This document shows, in pieces, positions 1 through 8,861 of a stretch of DNA of 64,000 bases. The notes beneath the pieces are model-generated. The model was not told the DNA's origin. It worked only from the letters and a program-made list of their open reading frames with translations, and ran no database searches. The DNA is from Ensifer sp. LC163. Its GTDB lineage: Bacteria; Pseudomonadota; Alphaproteobacteria; Rhizobiales; Rhizobiaceae. Both the position numbers and the translations under genes were made by a program. The DNA lies in contig NZ_MBSS01000067.1 in the NCBI RefSeq assembly GCF_001695855.1, forward strand, positions 124,001 to 188,000. Direction: 5' to 3'. Within the stretch, counting starts at the first letter, position 1; the number at the start of each line of letters is the position of its first letter.

Positions 1-956
1 GCAGGCCCTGCCCCGGCACCGGCGCGGGTGAGCAACCGCTTGGGCTCGCCGAATGGCGTGTGCCAGAGATAGTTCGGGTCCTTCTGCGTCCATTCGAGTC
101 CGCCCGTGGTGCCATAGACCCGCACCATAAGGCCGTTCTCGTGGCCGGGCGCCACTTGGCTGCACCAGAGCAAGCCCTTGGCGCGTTCGCCGTCCTTCGT
201 CTTGAAGCGCATCATCACATGGGCATTGTCGTCGAGTTGGCGGCCGGGCACGAAGCTGTCGAGATCGGCCGCAAGCTCCTCCAGTTCGAGACCCGAAACG
301 AAGGCGCCGAGATTATAGGCGTGGGTGCCGATGTCGCCGGTCGAGCCGCCGGCACCCGAGCGGGCCGGATCGGTGCGCCAGGCCGCCTGCTTCTGGCCTG
401 ATTGTTCGATGTTCTCCGTCAGCCAGTCCTGCGGATATTCCATCTGCACCAGCCGCACCGCGCCGATATCGCCATTGGCGATCATCTCGCGCGCCTGGCG
501 CACCATCGGGTAGCCGGTGTAGTTGTGGGTGAGCACGAACAGCGCATTGCTGTCGTCGGCCGCCTTCTTCAGCTTCTTCGCATCCGCCAGCGTCGAGGTC
601 AGCGGCTTGTCGCAGATCACATGGATGCCGCGCTTCAAAAACTCCTTGGCCGCGGCATAGTGCACATGGTTGGGGGTGACGATCGCCACCGCCTCGATGC
701 CGTCCTTCAGCTTGGCCTCGCGGATCGCCATCTGCTTGAAGTCGGAATAGACCCGCGATGGATCGAGCCCGAGTTCGCGGCCGGAGCTTTCGGCTCTGTC
801 GGGCGTCGACGACAGGGCGCCGGCCACCAGCTCATAGTGATCGTCGAGCCTCGCGGCGATGCGGTGCACCGCGCCGATGAAGGCGCCCGAGCCGCCGCCG
901 ACCATGCCCAGCCGGATGCGCCGCTCGCGCTTCTCGCTCGTTCCCTCGATTGCCAT
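1..956 (-). CDS. Gfo/Idh/MocA-family NAD(P)-dependent oxidoreductase (3' end beyond window)
   Basis: Minus-strand reading frame starting with ATG at 956 (MAIEGTSEKR) and running off the left edge without a stop, so about 318 residues are visible. The Rossmann glycine motif GMVGGGSGAFIG is at residues 17-28. It is followed by the family signatures TPNHVHY (94-100) and CDKPLT (115-120), the latter carrying the usual lysine. This family oxidises or reduces sugars, inositols and related cyclic compounds with NAD(P). The gene lies downstream of a TIM-barrel sugar isomerase and xylA on the same strand, so a role in sugar or polyol catabolism is inferred. The exact substrate cannot be read from the sequence. 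Upstream is AGGGAGAACC, a good ribosome-binding site for this start. Confidence 0.88.
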   Translation of the reverse strand, partial: MAIEGTSEKRERRIRLGMVGGGSGAFIGAVHRIAARLDDHYELVAGALSSTPDRAESSGRELGLDPSRVYSDFKQMAIREAKLKDGIEAVAIVTPNHVHYAAAKEFLKRGIHVICDKPLTSTLADAKKLKKAADDSNALFVLTHNYTGYPMVRQAREMIANGDIGAVRLVQMEYPQDWLTENIEQSGQKQAAWRTDPARSGAGGSTGDIGTHAYNLGAFVSGLELEELAADLDSFVPGRQLDDNAHVMMRFKTKDGERAKGLLWCSQVAPGHENGLMVRVYGTTGGLEWTQKDPNYLWHTPFGEPKRLLTRAGAGAGP

Positions 957-1017
957 TTGGTTCTCCCTGTTCTGGTCCTGTTGTATCGTTCTATCGCGAT
1001 CGTCATGTCGTGGGGTC

Positions 1018-1140
1018 GCCCCTCTCCCCGCCTGCGGGGAGAGGGCACATGGCTCACGGTTCCGCCATGTGAGCAGAGGCTGCCGCAATCGGCCTTCTCC
1101 CCGCAGGCGGGGAGAAGGTGGCGGTAGCCGGATGAGGGGC
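1018..1140 (-). repeat. RIME-like double-hairpin intergenic repeat, copy A
   Basis: Two GC-rich palindromes, CTCTCCCCGC/GCGGGGAGAG near 1022-1042 and CCTTCTCCCCGC/GCGGGGAGAAGG near 1093-1118, are bounded by GCCCCT and GAGGGGC ends. Read on the minus strand it begins GCCCCTCATCCGG, like copies B and C elsewhere in the window. A third small hairpin (GCTCAC/GTGAGC) lies between the two. It fills the gap between two minus-strand genes. It resembles the rhizobial RIME family (about 108 bp, two large palindromes). Confidence 0.75.
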
Positions 1141-1156
1141 GCAACGGATAAAAACC

Positions 1157-2218
1157 TCAAATCCCCAGCAGGCGCCGGTTGGCGGCCTCGTCGGTACCGC
1201 TGTCGGCAAAATCGTCGAACGCCTTCTCAGTGACGCGGATGATGTGGTGCTTGACGAACTCCGCCCCTTCGCGCGCGCCGTCTTCGGGATGCTTCAGGCA
1301 GCACTCCCATTCCACCACCGCCCAGCCGGCAAAATCATTGGCCGCCATCTTGGAAAAGACCGCGCCGAAATCGACCTGGCCATCGCCCAGCGAGCGGAAG
1401 CGCCCTGCCCGGTTGACCCAGCCCTGGTAGCCGCCATAGACGCCCTGGCGTCCGGTCGGGTTGAACTCGGCATCCTTGACGTGGAACATCCGGATGCGAT
1501 CCCTGTAGATGTCGATGTTGTCGAGATAGTCGAGGCACTGCAGCACATAGTGCGACGGGTCATAGAGCATGTTGGCGCGGGCATGGTTGCCGGTGCGCTC
1601 CAAAAACATCTCGAAGGTGATGCCGTCATGCAGGTCCTCACCCGGATGGATCTCGTAGCAGACGTCGACGCCGCAGTCCTCGGCATGGTCGAGGATCGGC
1701 CGCCAGCGCCGCGCCAGTTCGTCGAACGCGGTCTCGACCAGGCCGGCCGGGCGCTGCGGCCAGGGATAGACGAACGGCCAGGCAAGCGCGCCGGAGAAGC
1801 TCGCCATCGCATCGAGCCCGAGGTTCTTCGACGCCGTCAGCGCCAGCTTCACCTGCTCGACCGCCCATTCTTGCCGCGCTTGTCGGTTGCCGCGCACTTC
1901 CGGCACGGCAAAGCCGTCAAAAACCTCGTCATAGGCCGGATGAGTGGCGACCAGCTGGCCCTGCAGATGGGTCGACAGCTCGGTGATCTCGACGCCGTTG
2001 TCGCGGGCGATACCGGCAAGCTCGTCACAATAGGCCTTCGATGTCGCCGCTTTCTTCAGATCGATCAGCCGCGCATCCCAGGTCGGCACCTGCACGCCCT
2101 TGTAGCCGCAATCGGCCGCCCATCTGGTGATCGCCGCAAACGAGTTGAACGGTGCCGCATCCCCGGCAAACTGCGCAAGAAACAGACCGGGGCCCTTGAT
2201 CGTTTTCATCCCAAACAT
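1157..2218 (-). CDS. Sugar phosphate isomerase/epimerase (xylose isomerase-like TIM barrel)
   Basis: This 353-residue protein has the AP-endonuclease-2/xylose isomerase-like TIM-barrel fold. Visible signatures are GYKGVQVPTW near residue 38, CYEIHPGEDLHDG (a metal-binding Glu/His region), MLYDPSHYVLQ, MFHVKDAEF and the C-terminal VVEWECCLKHPEDGA. Relatives are sugar-phosphate or inositol-pathway isomerases and epimerases. An internal ATG at 2209 (MKTIKG) is an alternative start. CATCCTCCTG on the plus strand gives an AGGAGG ribosome site for the longer one. It sits between xylA and a Gfo/Idh oxidoreductase, all on the minus strand, so it probably serves the same carbohydrate pathway. The substrate is unknown. 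Confidence 0.88.
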   Translation of the reverse strand: MFGMKTIKGPGLFLAQFAGDAAPFNSFAAITRWAADCGYKGVQVPTWDARLIDLKKAATSKAYCDELAGIARDNGVEITELSTHLQGQLVATHPAYDEVFDGFAVPEVRGNRQARQEWAVEQVKLALTASKNLGLDAMASFSGALAWPFVYPWPQRPAGLVETAFDELARRWRPILDHAEDCGVDVCYEIHPGEDLHDGITFEMFLERTGNHARANMLYDPSHYVLQCLDYLDNIDIYRDRIRMFHVKDAEFNPTGRQGVYGGYQGWVNRAGRFRSLGDGQVDFGAVFSKMAANDFAGWAVVEWECCLKHPEDGAREGAEFVKHHIIRVTEKAFDDFADSGTDEAANRRLLGI

Positions 2219-2470
2219 CCTCCTGATGATATGGCTGCCGGCAGAGCCGGCCTGTTAGGCCAACGACAGGAGAAGCGTAAAAAGGCTTCATTTTCGCTGA
2301 AGTTGAAGCACCTGAAACGTTGCAGGCGCCGAAACTAGCAGATTTTTTGCATGGAGCAACCGGTCGTGGACGAGATTTTCGAGAGGGATCCGCGCCGCGC
2401 GCACCAGCGTCGGAATGACGAACAGGAGGCTGTCGGAGGCAGCGCTTTACCGGTCCGATCGACAGCACCA
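2219..2470. other. Intergenic stretch between the isomerase gene and xylA terminator
   Basis: The isomerase start and the xylA stop are about 313 nt apart. The xylA-proximal part holds a terminator (listed separately). The rest has no convincing reading frame. It presumably carries the promoter of the isomerase gene, but I could not fix -35 and -10 elements. Confidence 0.5.
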
Positions 2471-2502
2471 ACGAAAGAACCGGCCGCGACGGCGGCCGGC
2501 TC
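2471..2502 (-). terminator. Intrinsic terminator after xylA
   Basis: On the minus strand an 11-bp stem (GAGCCGGCCGC with GCGGCCGGTTC, one G-U pair) with a 4-nt loop is followed by TTTCGTT. It lies about 30 nt past the xylA stop codon and would separate xylA from the downstream isomerase gene. Confidence 0.65.
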
Positions 2503-2531
2503 CTCGATCTGGGTGACCGTCTTTCGCGCGC

Positions 2532-3842
2532 TTAGACGTAGCGGTTGACGACATTCTCCAGCAGTTCCTGCTTGCCGGACTTCGGCTGCGGGTTCAGGTC
2601 GGACTTCAGCACCCAGGCTTCGATCTCTTCCAGCGAGAAGCCGCCCTCGAGCATCTTCTTGGCTTCCGGCACCTGCCAACCGGCATAACGCTGGTCGAGC
2701 GGTGCGGATAGTGCCTTGTCTTCGATCATCTGGGCGGCAGCCTTCAGGCCGCGGGCGCAGCAATCCATGCCGCCGATATGACCGATCAGCAGGTCTTCGG
2801 GGTCGAGCGACTGGCGCCGCAGCTTGGCATCGAAGTTGGTGCCGCCGCTCTTGAAGCCGCCACCTGCCAGAACCTGGTAGTAGGCGAGCGCCATTTCCGG
2901 GACGTTGTTGGGGAACTGGTCGGTATCCCAGCCCGACTGGTAGTCGTTGCGGTTCATGTCGATCGAACCGAAGATGCCGAGCGCATTGGCCAGCGCCAGT
3001 TCATGCTCGAAGGAATGGCCGGCAAGGATCGCGTGGCCCTGCTCGATATTGACCTGCACTTCCTTTTCCAGGCCGTACCTCTTGAGGAAGCCGTAAACGG
3101 TGGCGACGTCGTAGTCGTACTGGTGTTTGGTCGGCTCCTGCGGCTTCGGCTCGATCAGGATCGCGCCCGTGAAACCGATCTTGTGCTTGTATTCGACCAC
3201 CAGATTGACGAAGCGACCGAGCTGATCGAGTTCACGCGACAGGTCGGTGTTGAGCAGCGTCTCGTAACCTTCGCGCCCGCCCCACAGCACATAGTTCTCA
3301 CCACCGAGGCGCTTTGTAGCATCGAGGCAGGTCTTCACCGTTGCAGCCGCAAAGGCAAAGACATCCGGGTCCGGATTGGTGGCGGCACCCGACATGTAGC
3401 GCCGGTTGGAGAAGAGATTGGCGGTGCCCCAGAGCAGTTTGACGCCGGTGTCCGCCTGCTTCTTCGCGAAATAGTCGACGATCTCGTTGAGGTTTTTGGT
3501 GTTCTCGACGAAGTTCCGGCCCTCGGGGCGCACGTCCGCATCGTGGAAGCAATAGTAGGGAACGCCGAGCAGCTGGAAGAATTCGAACGCGACGTCCGCC
3601 TTCAGCTTGGCCGCATCCATCGTGCCCTTGAACCACGGACGCTCGAATGTCTGGCCGCCAAAGGGGTCTCCGCCCGGCCAGACGAAGGTGTGCCAATAGG
3701 CGACCGCAAAGCGCAGGTGATCTTCCATGCGCTTGCCGAAGACGACCTCGTCCTTGTTGTAGTGGCGGAAGGCGAGCGGATTGCTGCTCTCCGGTCCCTC
3801 GTATCTAATTTTGGCGATATCGCCGAAAAATCCCGTGCTCAC
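2532..3842 (-). CDS. xylA: Xylose isomerase
   Basis: This 436-residue enzyme interconverts D-xylose and D-xylulose in the cytoplasm, the first step of bacterial xylose catabolism. FHDAD (residues 99-103) carries the catalytic histidine. [13 protein letters not shown] (231-243) supplies the metal-binding Glu and active-site Lys. [17 protein letters not shown] and DMNRND follow in the expected order. I chose the GTG at 3842 because GAGAGGAGCC lies just upstream and the protein then begins VSTGFFGDI, typical for the family. The in-frame ATG at 3887 adds an unlikely 15-residue leader. xylB follows on the same strand but separated by the broken NTF2-like gene. A LacI regulator lies beyond it. Confidence 0.97.
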   Translation of the reverse strand: MSTGFFGDIAKIRYEGPESSNPLAFRHYNKDEVVFGKRMEDHLRFAVAYWHTFVWPGGDPFGGQTFERPWFKGTMDAAKLKADVAFEFFQLLGVPYYCFHDADVRPEGRNFVENTKNLNEIVDYFAKKQADTGVKLLWGTANLFSNRRYMSGAATNPDPDVFAFAAATVKTCLDATKRLGGENYVLWGGREGYETLLNTDLSRELDQLGRFVNLVVEYKHKIGFTGAILIEPKPQEPTKHQYDYDVATVYGFLKRYGLEKEVQVNIEQGHAILAGHSFEHELALANALGIFGSIDMNRNDYQSGWDTDQFPNNVPEMALAYYQVLAGGGFKSGGTNFDAKLRRQSLDPEDLLIGHIGGMDCCARGLKAAAQMIEDKALSAPLDQRYAGWQVPEAKKMLEGGFSLEEIEAWVLKSDLNPQPKSGKQELLENVVNRYV

Positions 3843-3898
3843 GGTCTGGCTCCTCTCAAGGGTGGTGTGCCGGCGCCGCCATTGCAAAACGTCCGGTC

Positions 3899-3915
3899 AT
3901 TACGTGGAAGGTAAT
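3899..3915. promoter_or_regulatory. Small inverted repeat upstream of xylA, possible operator
   Basis: ATTAC and GTAAT arms flank a 7-nt spacer about 57 nt upstream of the xylA start. It shares TTACGT with the LacI-type palindrome upstream of the regulator gene. The arms are short, so this is only a candidate. Confidence 0.3.
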
Positions 3916-3979
3916 TGGTTTCATTCCCTCGGGCGGCGATAGCTGAGGCATCGAAACGCCAAACCAAAGGAACAGTCAG

Positions 3980-4339
3980 ATGAACGACCTCAACCGGATC
4001 GCCGAAGCCTATATCGCCGCCTAGAACGCCGAGGCTCACAGCCGCAAGGCGCTGATCGAAAAGGCCTTCACTGCCGATGTCGCCTACCGCGATCCGGTCA
4101 TGCAGGGCGATGGGCATGAGGGCATCGGCGGCCTGATCGCCGGAGTCCAGGGCCAGTTCCGCGGCTTCCGCTTCGCACTCAAGGGCACGCCGGATGGCTT
4201 TGCCGACACGATCCGCTTCTCCTGGGCACTCGGTCCCGAAGGCGTCGAATCCGTCATCGAAGGCACCGATGTCGGCCTGATCGAAAACGGTCGGCTGAAG
4301 CAGGTCACCGGTTTTCTCGACAAGGTGCCGGCGCAATAG
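3980..4339 (+). pseudogene. NTF2/SnoaL-like small protein interrupted by an in-frame TAG
   Basis: An ATG at 3980 after AAAGGAACAG opens a frame reading MNDLNRIAEAYIAA. It meets TAG at 4022-4024 and continues open to a second TAG at 4337-4339. Ignoring the first stop, the product would be about 119 residues: an N-terminal helix, then DPVMQGDGHEGI, FRFALKGTPDG, RFSWALGPEG and DVGLIENGRLKQVTGF, the usual SnoaL-like/NTF2 order. Homologues normally have Trp at the interrupted position, so one G-to-A change (TGG to TAG) would explain it. The frame after the stop is undamaged, so the change is recent or a sequencing error. It is transcribed divergently from xylA. Function is unknown beyond the fold. 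Confidence 0.7.
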
Positions 4340-4380
4340 GCGCAGTCGATCGGAACCGGCCATGGAAGGGCGCGATGTGG

Positions 4381-5835
4381 TCACGTCGCCACCCCCTTGA
4401 TCGCCGGATAAAGACGGCGGTAGCGCTGGTAGGCGTCCTCATAGGCAGACACCAGCGCCGTCTCAGGCGCGATCGTTTCCGCCGTCTGCGGCGCGTAGCA
4501 GGTCGCAACGGGATCGGCGCCGGTCGCCGCAATCAGTCCAAGACGCGCTGCACCGAAGGCGGCGCCGAAATCGCCGTCATCAGGCAGATCGACCGGCAGA
4601 TCGAACGCGGTCGCAATCGACTTCAACCAGTAGCGCGAACGCGAGCCGCCGCCGATCGCCGTCACACGCGACAGCGTCGTGCCGGCCGCGCGCAATGCCT
4701 CGAGGCTGTCGCGGATGGCGAAGGAAACCCCTTCCATCACCGACTGCGTCAGCACCACGCGGCTGCTCTCGTGGCCGAGGCCGGCAAAGGCGCCGCGGAT
4801 CCCAGCATCGTTGTGGGGGGTGCGCTCGCCGGAGAGATAGGGAAGGAAGGTCACGCCGGCTGGCGCTTTCAGCGTATCGCCGAGCTCGGCGCTGAGGTCG
4901 GCGACGCTGCGGCCGGCAATGCCGGAATACCAGTTGAGTGCATCGGTCGCCGACAGGATGACGCCCATCTGATGCCAGGTGCTCGGCAAGGCGTGGCAGA
5001 ACGCGTGAACGGCGCTCTCCGGATTGGGCAGATAGCTGGCATTGGCGGCAAACAGCACGCCCGATGTGCCGAGCGAGACGAAGGCATGGCCTTCGCCGAC
5101 GGTACCCATGCCGCAGGCGGAAGCCGCATTGTCACCGGCGCCACCGGCAACCACGACGCCATTGCCCAGGCCCCAGCGCGACGCCAGCTCCGAGCGGAGC
5201 GTCCCGGCCCGGTCGGTTCCCTCGACCAGATCAGGCATCTGCCGTTCCTGCATGTCGGTGGCGGCAAGCAGGCTTTCCGACCAACGCCGCTTGCCGGTAT
5301 CGAGCCAGGCGGTGCCGGCTGAATCCGACATCTCCGAGATATGCTCGCCGGTCAGCCACAGGCGCAGATAGTCCTTGGGCAGCAGCACCCAGCGCACCTT
5401 GGCAAAAAGATCCGGCTCGTTTTCACGCACCCAGGCAAGTTTCGGCGCGGTGAAGCCGGGGAAGACAATATTGCCGGTGATCGCGCGGAATTGCGGATCG
5501 GCGTCGAGTGCCGCCGCCTCGCGAAAACTGCGGGTGTCGTTCCAGAGGATGCACGGCCGCAGCACCTTGTCGTCGGCATCGAGCAGCGTCGCGCCATGCA
5601 TCTGGCCGGAGAGGCCGATGCCGCGCACGGCCGCAAGCGCTGCCGGGTGCGTCGCCTTCAGCCCGGCGATCGCCTGCTCCGTGGCGCGCACCCAATCGGC
5701 CGGATCCTGCTCCGACCAGCCGGGGTGCGGACGGGAAACGTCGAGCGCACCGGAGGCCGAACCGACGATGCGCTGATTGTCGTCCATCAGCATCGCCTTG
5801 ACGCCCGACGTGCCGAGATCCAGTCCGAGATACAT
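4381..5835 (-). CDS. xylB: Xylulokinase
   Basis: This 484-residue FGGY-family sugar kinase phosphorylates D-xylulose with ATP to D-xylulose 5-phosphate, which feeds the pentose phosphate pathway. The N-terminus MYLGLDLGTSGVKAML has the phosphate-binding loop. SGQMHGATLLD, ILWNDTRS and GAGDNAASACGMG follow, then GGGSRSRYW and the C-terminal FGGY-type region. The start at 5835 is preceded by GGAGG five bases upstream. The in-frame ATG at 5847 lies inside that ribosome site. xylA is on the same strand downstream and the LacI regulator gene is directly upstream, so the three probably form one xylose-use module. Confidence 0.96.
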   Translation of the reverse strand: MYLGLDLGTSGVKAMLMDDNQRIVGSASGALDVSRPHPGWSEQDPADWVRATEQAIAGLKATHPAALAAVRGIGLSGQMHGATLLDADDKVLRPCILWNDTRSFREAAALDADPQFRAITGNIVFPGFTAPKLAWVRENEPDLFAKVRWVLLPKDYLRLWLTGEHISEMSDSAGTAWLDTGKRRWSESLLAATDMQERQMPDLVEGTDRAGTLRSELASRWGLGNGVVVAGGAGDNAASACGMGTVGEGHAFVSLGTSGVLFAANASYLPNPESAVHAFCHALPSTWHQMGVILSATDALNWYSGIAGRSVADLSAELGDTLKAPAGVTFLPYLSGERTPHNDAGIRGAFAGLGHESSRVVLTQSVMEGVSFAIRDSLEALRAAGTTLSRVTAIGGGSRSRYWLKSIATAFDLPVDLPDDGDFGAAFGAARLGLIAATGADPVATCYAPQTAETIAPETALVSAYEDAYQRYRRLYPAIKGVAT

Positions 5836-5908
5836 GCATGCCTCCATTGAGCAACTCCAGGAAAAGTGCGGAACGATTTTCCGTCAGGAATTGCGTAAAT
5901 TCAAAGTA

Positions 5909-6946
5909 TTACGCCGGTTCGACCGGCAGGTTGTCTTTCAGAAAAATATCGATGCGGATGCGCTCCTGTGCCTCGATCATCGAGAGCCCGTCGGCCCGGG
6001 CCTTCAGCACGCGAATGGCGCTGCGCACCTCGTGCCCCGCATCCTGATTGAGCAGCGCATCGATGGTGCCAGAGACGAGTGCGGCACGGCTGTACGGTGT
6101 CAGCTCGTGGGCGATCGCGCAGATCTCGGACTGACGCCCGGCCCTTTCAAGCGCCGCGATCATGCCACGGTTGCCGGCGCCGAGGCTGTAGATGCCGGCG
6201 AGGTCCGCATGCGACGCCAGCAGGTCCTGCACCAGTTTCTCGACCTCAGACGGGTCGTCGTGACCTTCAACCACGGACAGCAGATGTCGCTTCGCGACAC
6301 CCTCGTTCACGGCGGCGCTGAAGCCTTCAAGCCGATCCCTGTGGTCTCGCACCAGCATCGAACCGGCGACGATTGCGACCGGCCCGTCGCGGCCGCCAAG
6401 GAAACGCCGCATTAGGCTGCCGGCGGTGCGTCCGGCCGCGATATTGTCGACACCGGCAAAATGGTCGCGCTCGGAGCCGGTCAGGTCCGAGACGAGCGTG
6501 ACGACGGCAATGCCGTCCGCGCGCAGCCGCCCGACGGCCGCCACCACCTGCGGCGCCTCGACGGCAACGACGGCAACGCCGGCCGGCCCTCGCCGGCGCG
6601 CGTCGTCGAGCGCATCGGCCAGCGCCGACCCATCGAAGGCGGGAACGGAAAGGATGGTGATGTCGGTCCGCTCGACGGCCGAGCGGGCCCTGGCTGACTG
6701 GACCTCGGCCTCAAGCCCGCGCATGAAGGCGTTTTCGCCTTCGGGCAGGATGAAGATCAGCGGATAGCTGCGGCTCTTGGCAAGATTGGCCGCCGCCACG
6801 TCCCTGATGTAACCGAGCGTCGCAATCGCGCGCTCGACCTTGTCGCGCGTAACCTTCCGCACACCCGGGCGATTGTTCAAAACCCGATCGACGGTCGCAA
6901 GACTGACCTCGGCTTCTGCAGCGATATCGTGAACTGTAGGGCGCAT
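5909..6946 (-). CDS. LacI-family transcriptional regulator
   Basis: This protein of about 345 residues has the N-terminal LacI helix-turn-helix (TVHDIAAEAEVSLATVDRVL) with the hinge helix, then a periplasmic-binding-protein-like effector domain (GVAVVAVEAP, VDNIAAGRTAGSLM, GIYSLGAGNRGMI). The SLATVDRVL variant is common in rhizobial sugar regulators. Two adjacent ATG codons (6949 and 6946) follow GGGAGGAA, and the second has better spacing. The gene lies 73 nt upstream of xylB on the same strand. It probably controls the xylose genes and itself through the strong palindrome 30 nt upstream. The effector is unproven; xylose or a derivative is likely. Confidence 0.93.
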   Translation of the reverse strand: MRPTVHDIAAEAEVSLATVDRVLNNRPGVRKVTRDKVERAIATLGYIRDVAAANLAKSRSYPLIFILPEGENAFMRGLEAEVQSARARSAVERTDITILSVPAFDGSALADALDDARRRGPAGVAVVAVEAPQVVAAVGRLRADGIAVVTLVSDLTGSERDHFAGVDNIAAGRTAGSLMRRFLGGRDGPVAIVAGSMLVRDHRDRLEGFSAAVNEGVAKRHLLSVVEGHDDPSEVEKLVQDLLASHADLAGIYSLGAGNRGMIAALERAGRQSEICAIAHELTPYSRAALVSGTIDALLNQDAGHEVRSAIRVLKARADGLSMIEAQERIRIDIFLKDNLPVEPA

Positions 6947-6975
6947 CATTTCCTCCCGCAAACTGCCTTAGAGGA

Positions 6976-7001
6976 ATTTTTGATGTACGTAAATCAAAAA
7001 T
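6976..7001. promoter_or_regulatory. 26-bp near-perfect palindrome, probable LacI-family operator
   Basis: Nine-base arms ATTTTTGAT and ATCAAAAAT flank a central TACGTA hexamer, itself palindromic, with one unpaired base on each side (G at 6985, A at 6992). The symmetric CG centre is typical of LacI-family operators. It lies 30 nt upstream of the regulator gene, which fits autoregulation. Confidence 0.65.
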
Positions 7002-7202
7002 GCGCGAGGGAAGAGCGACCACCGTTTTCACGGGCTAGAAACGCTTGCTGAAGGCTTGCGTGAAAACGATCTCGCCGTGGCTTTTAACGGCTTCGGCAAG
7101 CACCCGGTCGGGCGCCGGATCGACGATCAGGGTTCGGCCGGAAGTTGCTTTCCGGCCGGATTGTGCCGCAACATGAAGAGGGCGTAAACCGCGCAGATGG
7201 GC

Positions 7203-8792
7203 CTAGTGACCGCTGCCGCTTGGTCCGACGCCTTGCGGCTTCTTGATCATCATCACACCCAGGATCAGCGACAGGAAGAGCACCGTCAGGATGACGAAGA
7301 CGTCGCTGAAGGACAGGATGACGGCCTGCTTCTGCGCCATCGCCGCAAGCTGCTTGATGGCGATCGTCGCGCCATCGAGACCATGGGCGTTGAAGTTGGC
7401 CGCCATGTTGTTGAACCGCTCCATCGCCTCCGGATTGCCCCACTGGATGTGCTCGGAGAGCCGGGCATAGTGCAGGTCCTGGCGCTGGGTCAGGATGGTG
7501 TTGATCACCGCAAGGCCGACCGCGCCGCCAAGGTTGCGCGTCAGGTTGAAGAGGCCGGATGCGCCGCGCATGCGCGCCGGCGGCATGGTACCGAGCGCGA
7601 TGTTGTTGATCGGCACCATGCAGAGCATCAGCCCGACACCGCGCAGGATCTGCGGAATGAACAGCTCGTAGAAATCCCAGTCGGCCGTCAGGTGCCCCAT
7701 GATCCAGGTGCCGCTGGCAAAGCTGGCAAAGCCGATGGTCATCAGCACCCGCGGATCGAGCTTGCCCGACAGGATGCCGGCGACCGGCGCCGTCAGGAAC
7801 ATCGCCAGGCCAGAGACGAACATCGTCTCGCCGATCATCAGCGAGTCGTAGCCGCGGATACGCCCGAGATAGAGCGGGTAAAGATAGGTCAGCCCGTAAA
7901 GCCCGATGCCCATGACGAAGGAGAACATCGAGCCGAAGGCGAAGTTGCGGTTGGCAAACGCCCTGAGGTCGACGACGGGGAATTCCACCTTGAAGGCCCG
8001 GTAGAAGAAGATCACCGCGGCGATCACCGTGGCGACGGCGCCCATGACGATGTGCTCGTCGTTGAACCAGTCGTTGGCGTTGCCTTCTTCCAGAACGTAT
8101 TCGAGCGAGCCGAGAAAGATCGCCATCGAGGCGAGCCCCCACCAGTCGAACTTCTTGAAGAGGCCAAGTTCCGGCTTGTCGAAATCGATGAAGGTCCAGG
8201 TCAGCGTCGCGACGATGATGCCGGGGATGACGTTGACGAGGAACAGCCAGTGCCAGGAGAAGGCGTGGCTGAGGTAGCCGCCGACGGTCGGGCCGATGGT
8301 CGGCGCGAGCGTGGCGATCAGGCCGATGATCGGCGAAACGATGTTGCGCTTCGACGGCGGGAAGATGGTGAAGGCGGCCGCAAAGACCGACGGGATCATG
8401 CCGCCGCCGATAAAACCCTGGATCGCCCGGTAGACGATCATCTGGTCGATATTGGTGGCGGTCGCGGCAAGCGCGCTTGCCGCGGTGAAACCCGCCGCCG
8501 AAACCGAAAACAGCACGCGCGTCGAGACGATGCGCGCCAGCGTGCCCGACAGCGGGATCATGATGACTTCGGCAATGAGGTAGGAGGTCTGCACCCAGCC
8601 GATTTCGTCGGAGCCCGCTGACAAGCCCGCCTGGATTTCAGCAAGCGACGCCGAAACGATCTGGATGTCGAGGATCGCCATGAACATGCCGACGACCATG
8701 GCGAAGAAGGCGATCAGCCTTTTCGGATCCATGTGTTCCTCGACCTTCGGTGCGGCTGCCGCCACCGAGCCTGCTGTTGCCGTTGCGGCCAT
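7203..8792 (-). CDS. DHA2-family (EmrB/QacA-type) MFS multidrug efflux transporter
   Basis: This 529-residue inner-membrane protein has about 14 predicted hydrophobic segments. The first carries MFMAILDIQIVSASLAEIQ, which matches the LDxTIVNVALP-type motif of drug:H+ antiporters. YRAIQGFIGGGMIPSVF matches the motif A/B region. It should export hydrophobic drugs or plant compounds by proton exchange, working with the membrane-fusion protein encoded just upstream. I chose MAATATAGS at 8792, which has AGGGAG upstream. The in-frame ATG at 8822 is less likely. The pair is divergent from a TetR gene. Confidence 0.93.
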   Translation of the reverse strand: MAATATAGSVAAAAPKVEEHMDPKRLIAFFAMVVGMFMAILDIQIVSASLAEIQAGLSAGSDEIGWVQTSYLIAEVIMIPLSGTLARIVSTRVLFSVSAAGFTAASALAATATNIDQMIVYRAIQGFIGGGMIPSVFAAAFTIFPPSKRNIVSPIIGLIATLAPTIGPTVGGYLSHAFSWHWLFLVNVIPGIIVATLTWTFIDFDKPELGLFKKFDWWGLASMAIFLGSLEYVLEEGNANDWFNDEHIVMGAVATVIAAVIFFYRAFKVEFPVVDLRAFANRNFAFGSMFSFVMGIGLYGLTYLYPLYLGRIRGYDSLMIGETMFVSGLAMFLTAPVAGILSGKLDPRVLMTIGFASFASGTWIMGHLTADWDFYELFIPQILRGVGLMLCMVPINNIALGTMPPARMRGASGLFNLTRNLGGAVGLAVINTILTQRQDLHYARLSEHIQWGNPEAMERFNNMAANFNAHGLDGATIAIKQLAAMAQKQAVILSFSDVFVILTVLFLSLILGVMMIKKPQGVGPSGSGH

Positions 8793-8861
8793 CTGAGCCA
8801 CTCCCTGCGTGTAAAGGCGCATCGGCGCGTTCGATCGAACACGCCGGCGCGTCAGGCCCGA

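Noticed and set aside
1018-1140. RIME-like hairpins as intrinsic terminators or a CRISPR array
   Set aside because: The hairpins lack T-runs, and only two non-identical palindromes per element are present with no regular repeat-spacer pattern.
7134-7170. CGGCCGGAA/TTCCGGCCG hairpin downstream of the MFS gene as its terminator
   Set aside because: The stem is good, but no T-run follows on the minus strand. It could still affect mRNA stability, but I would not list it as a terminator.
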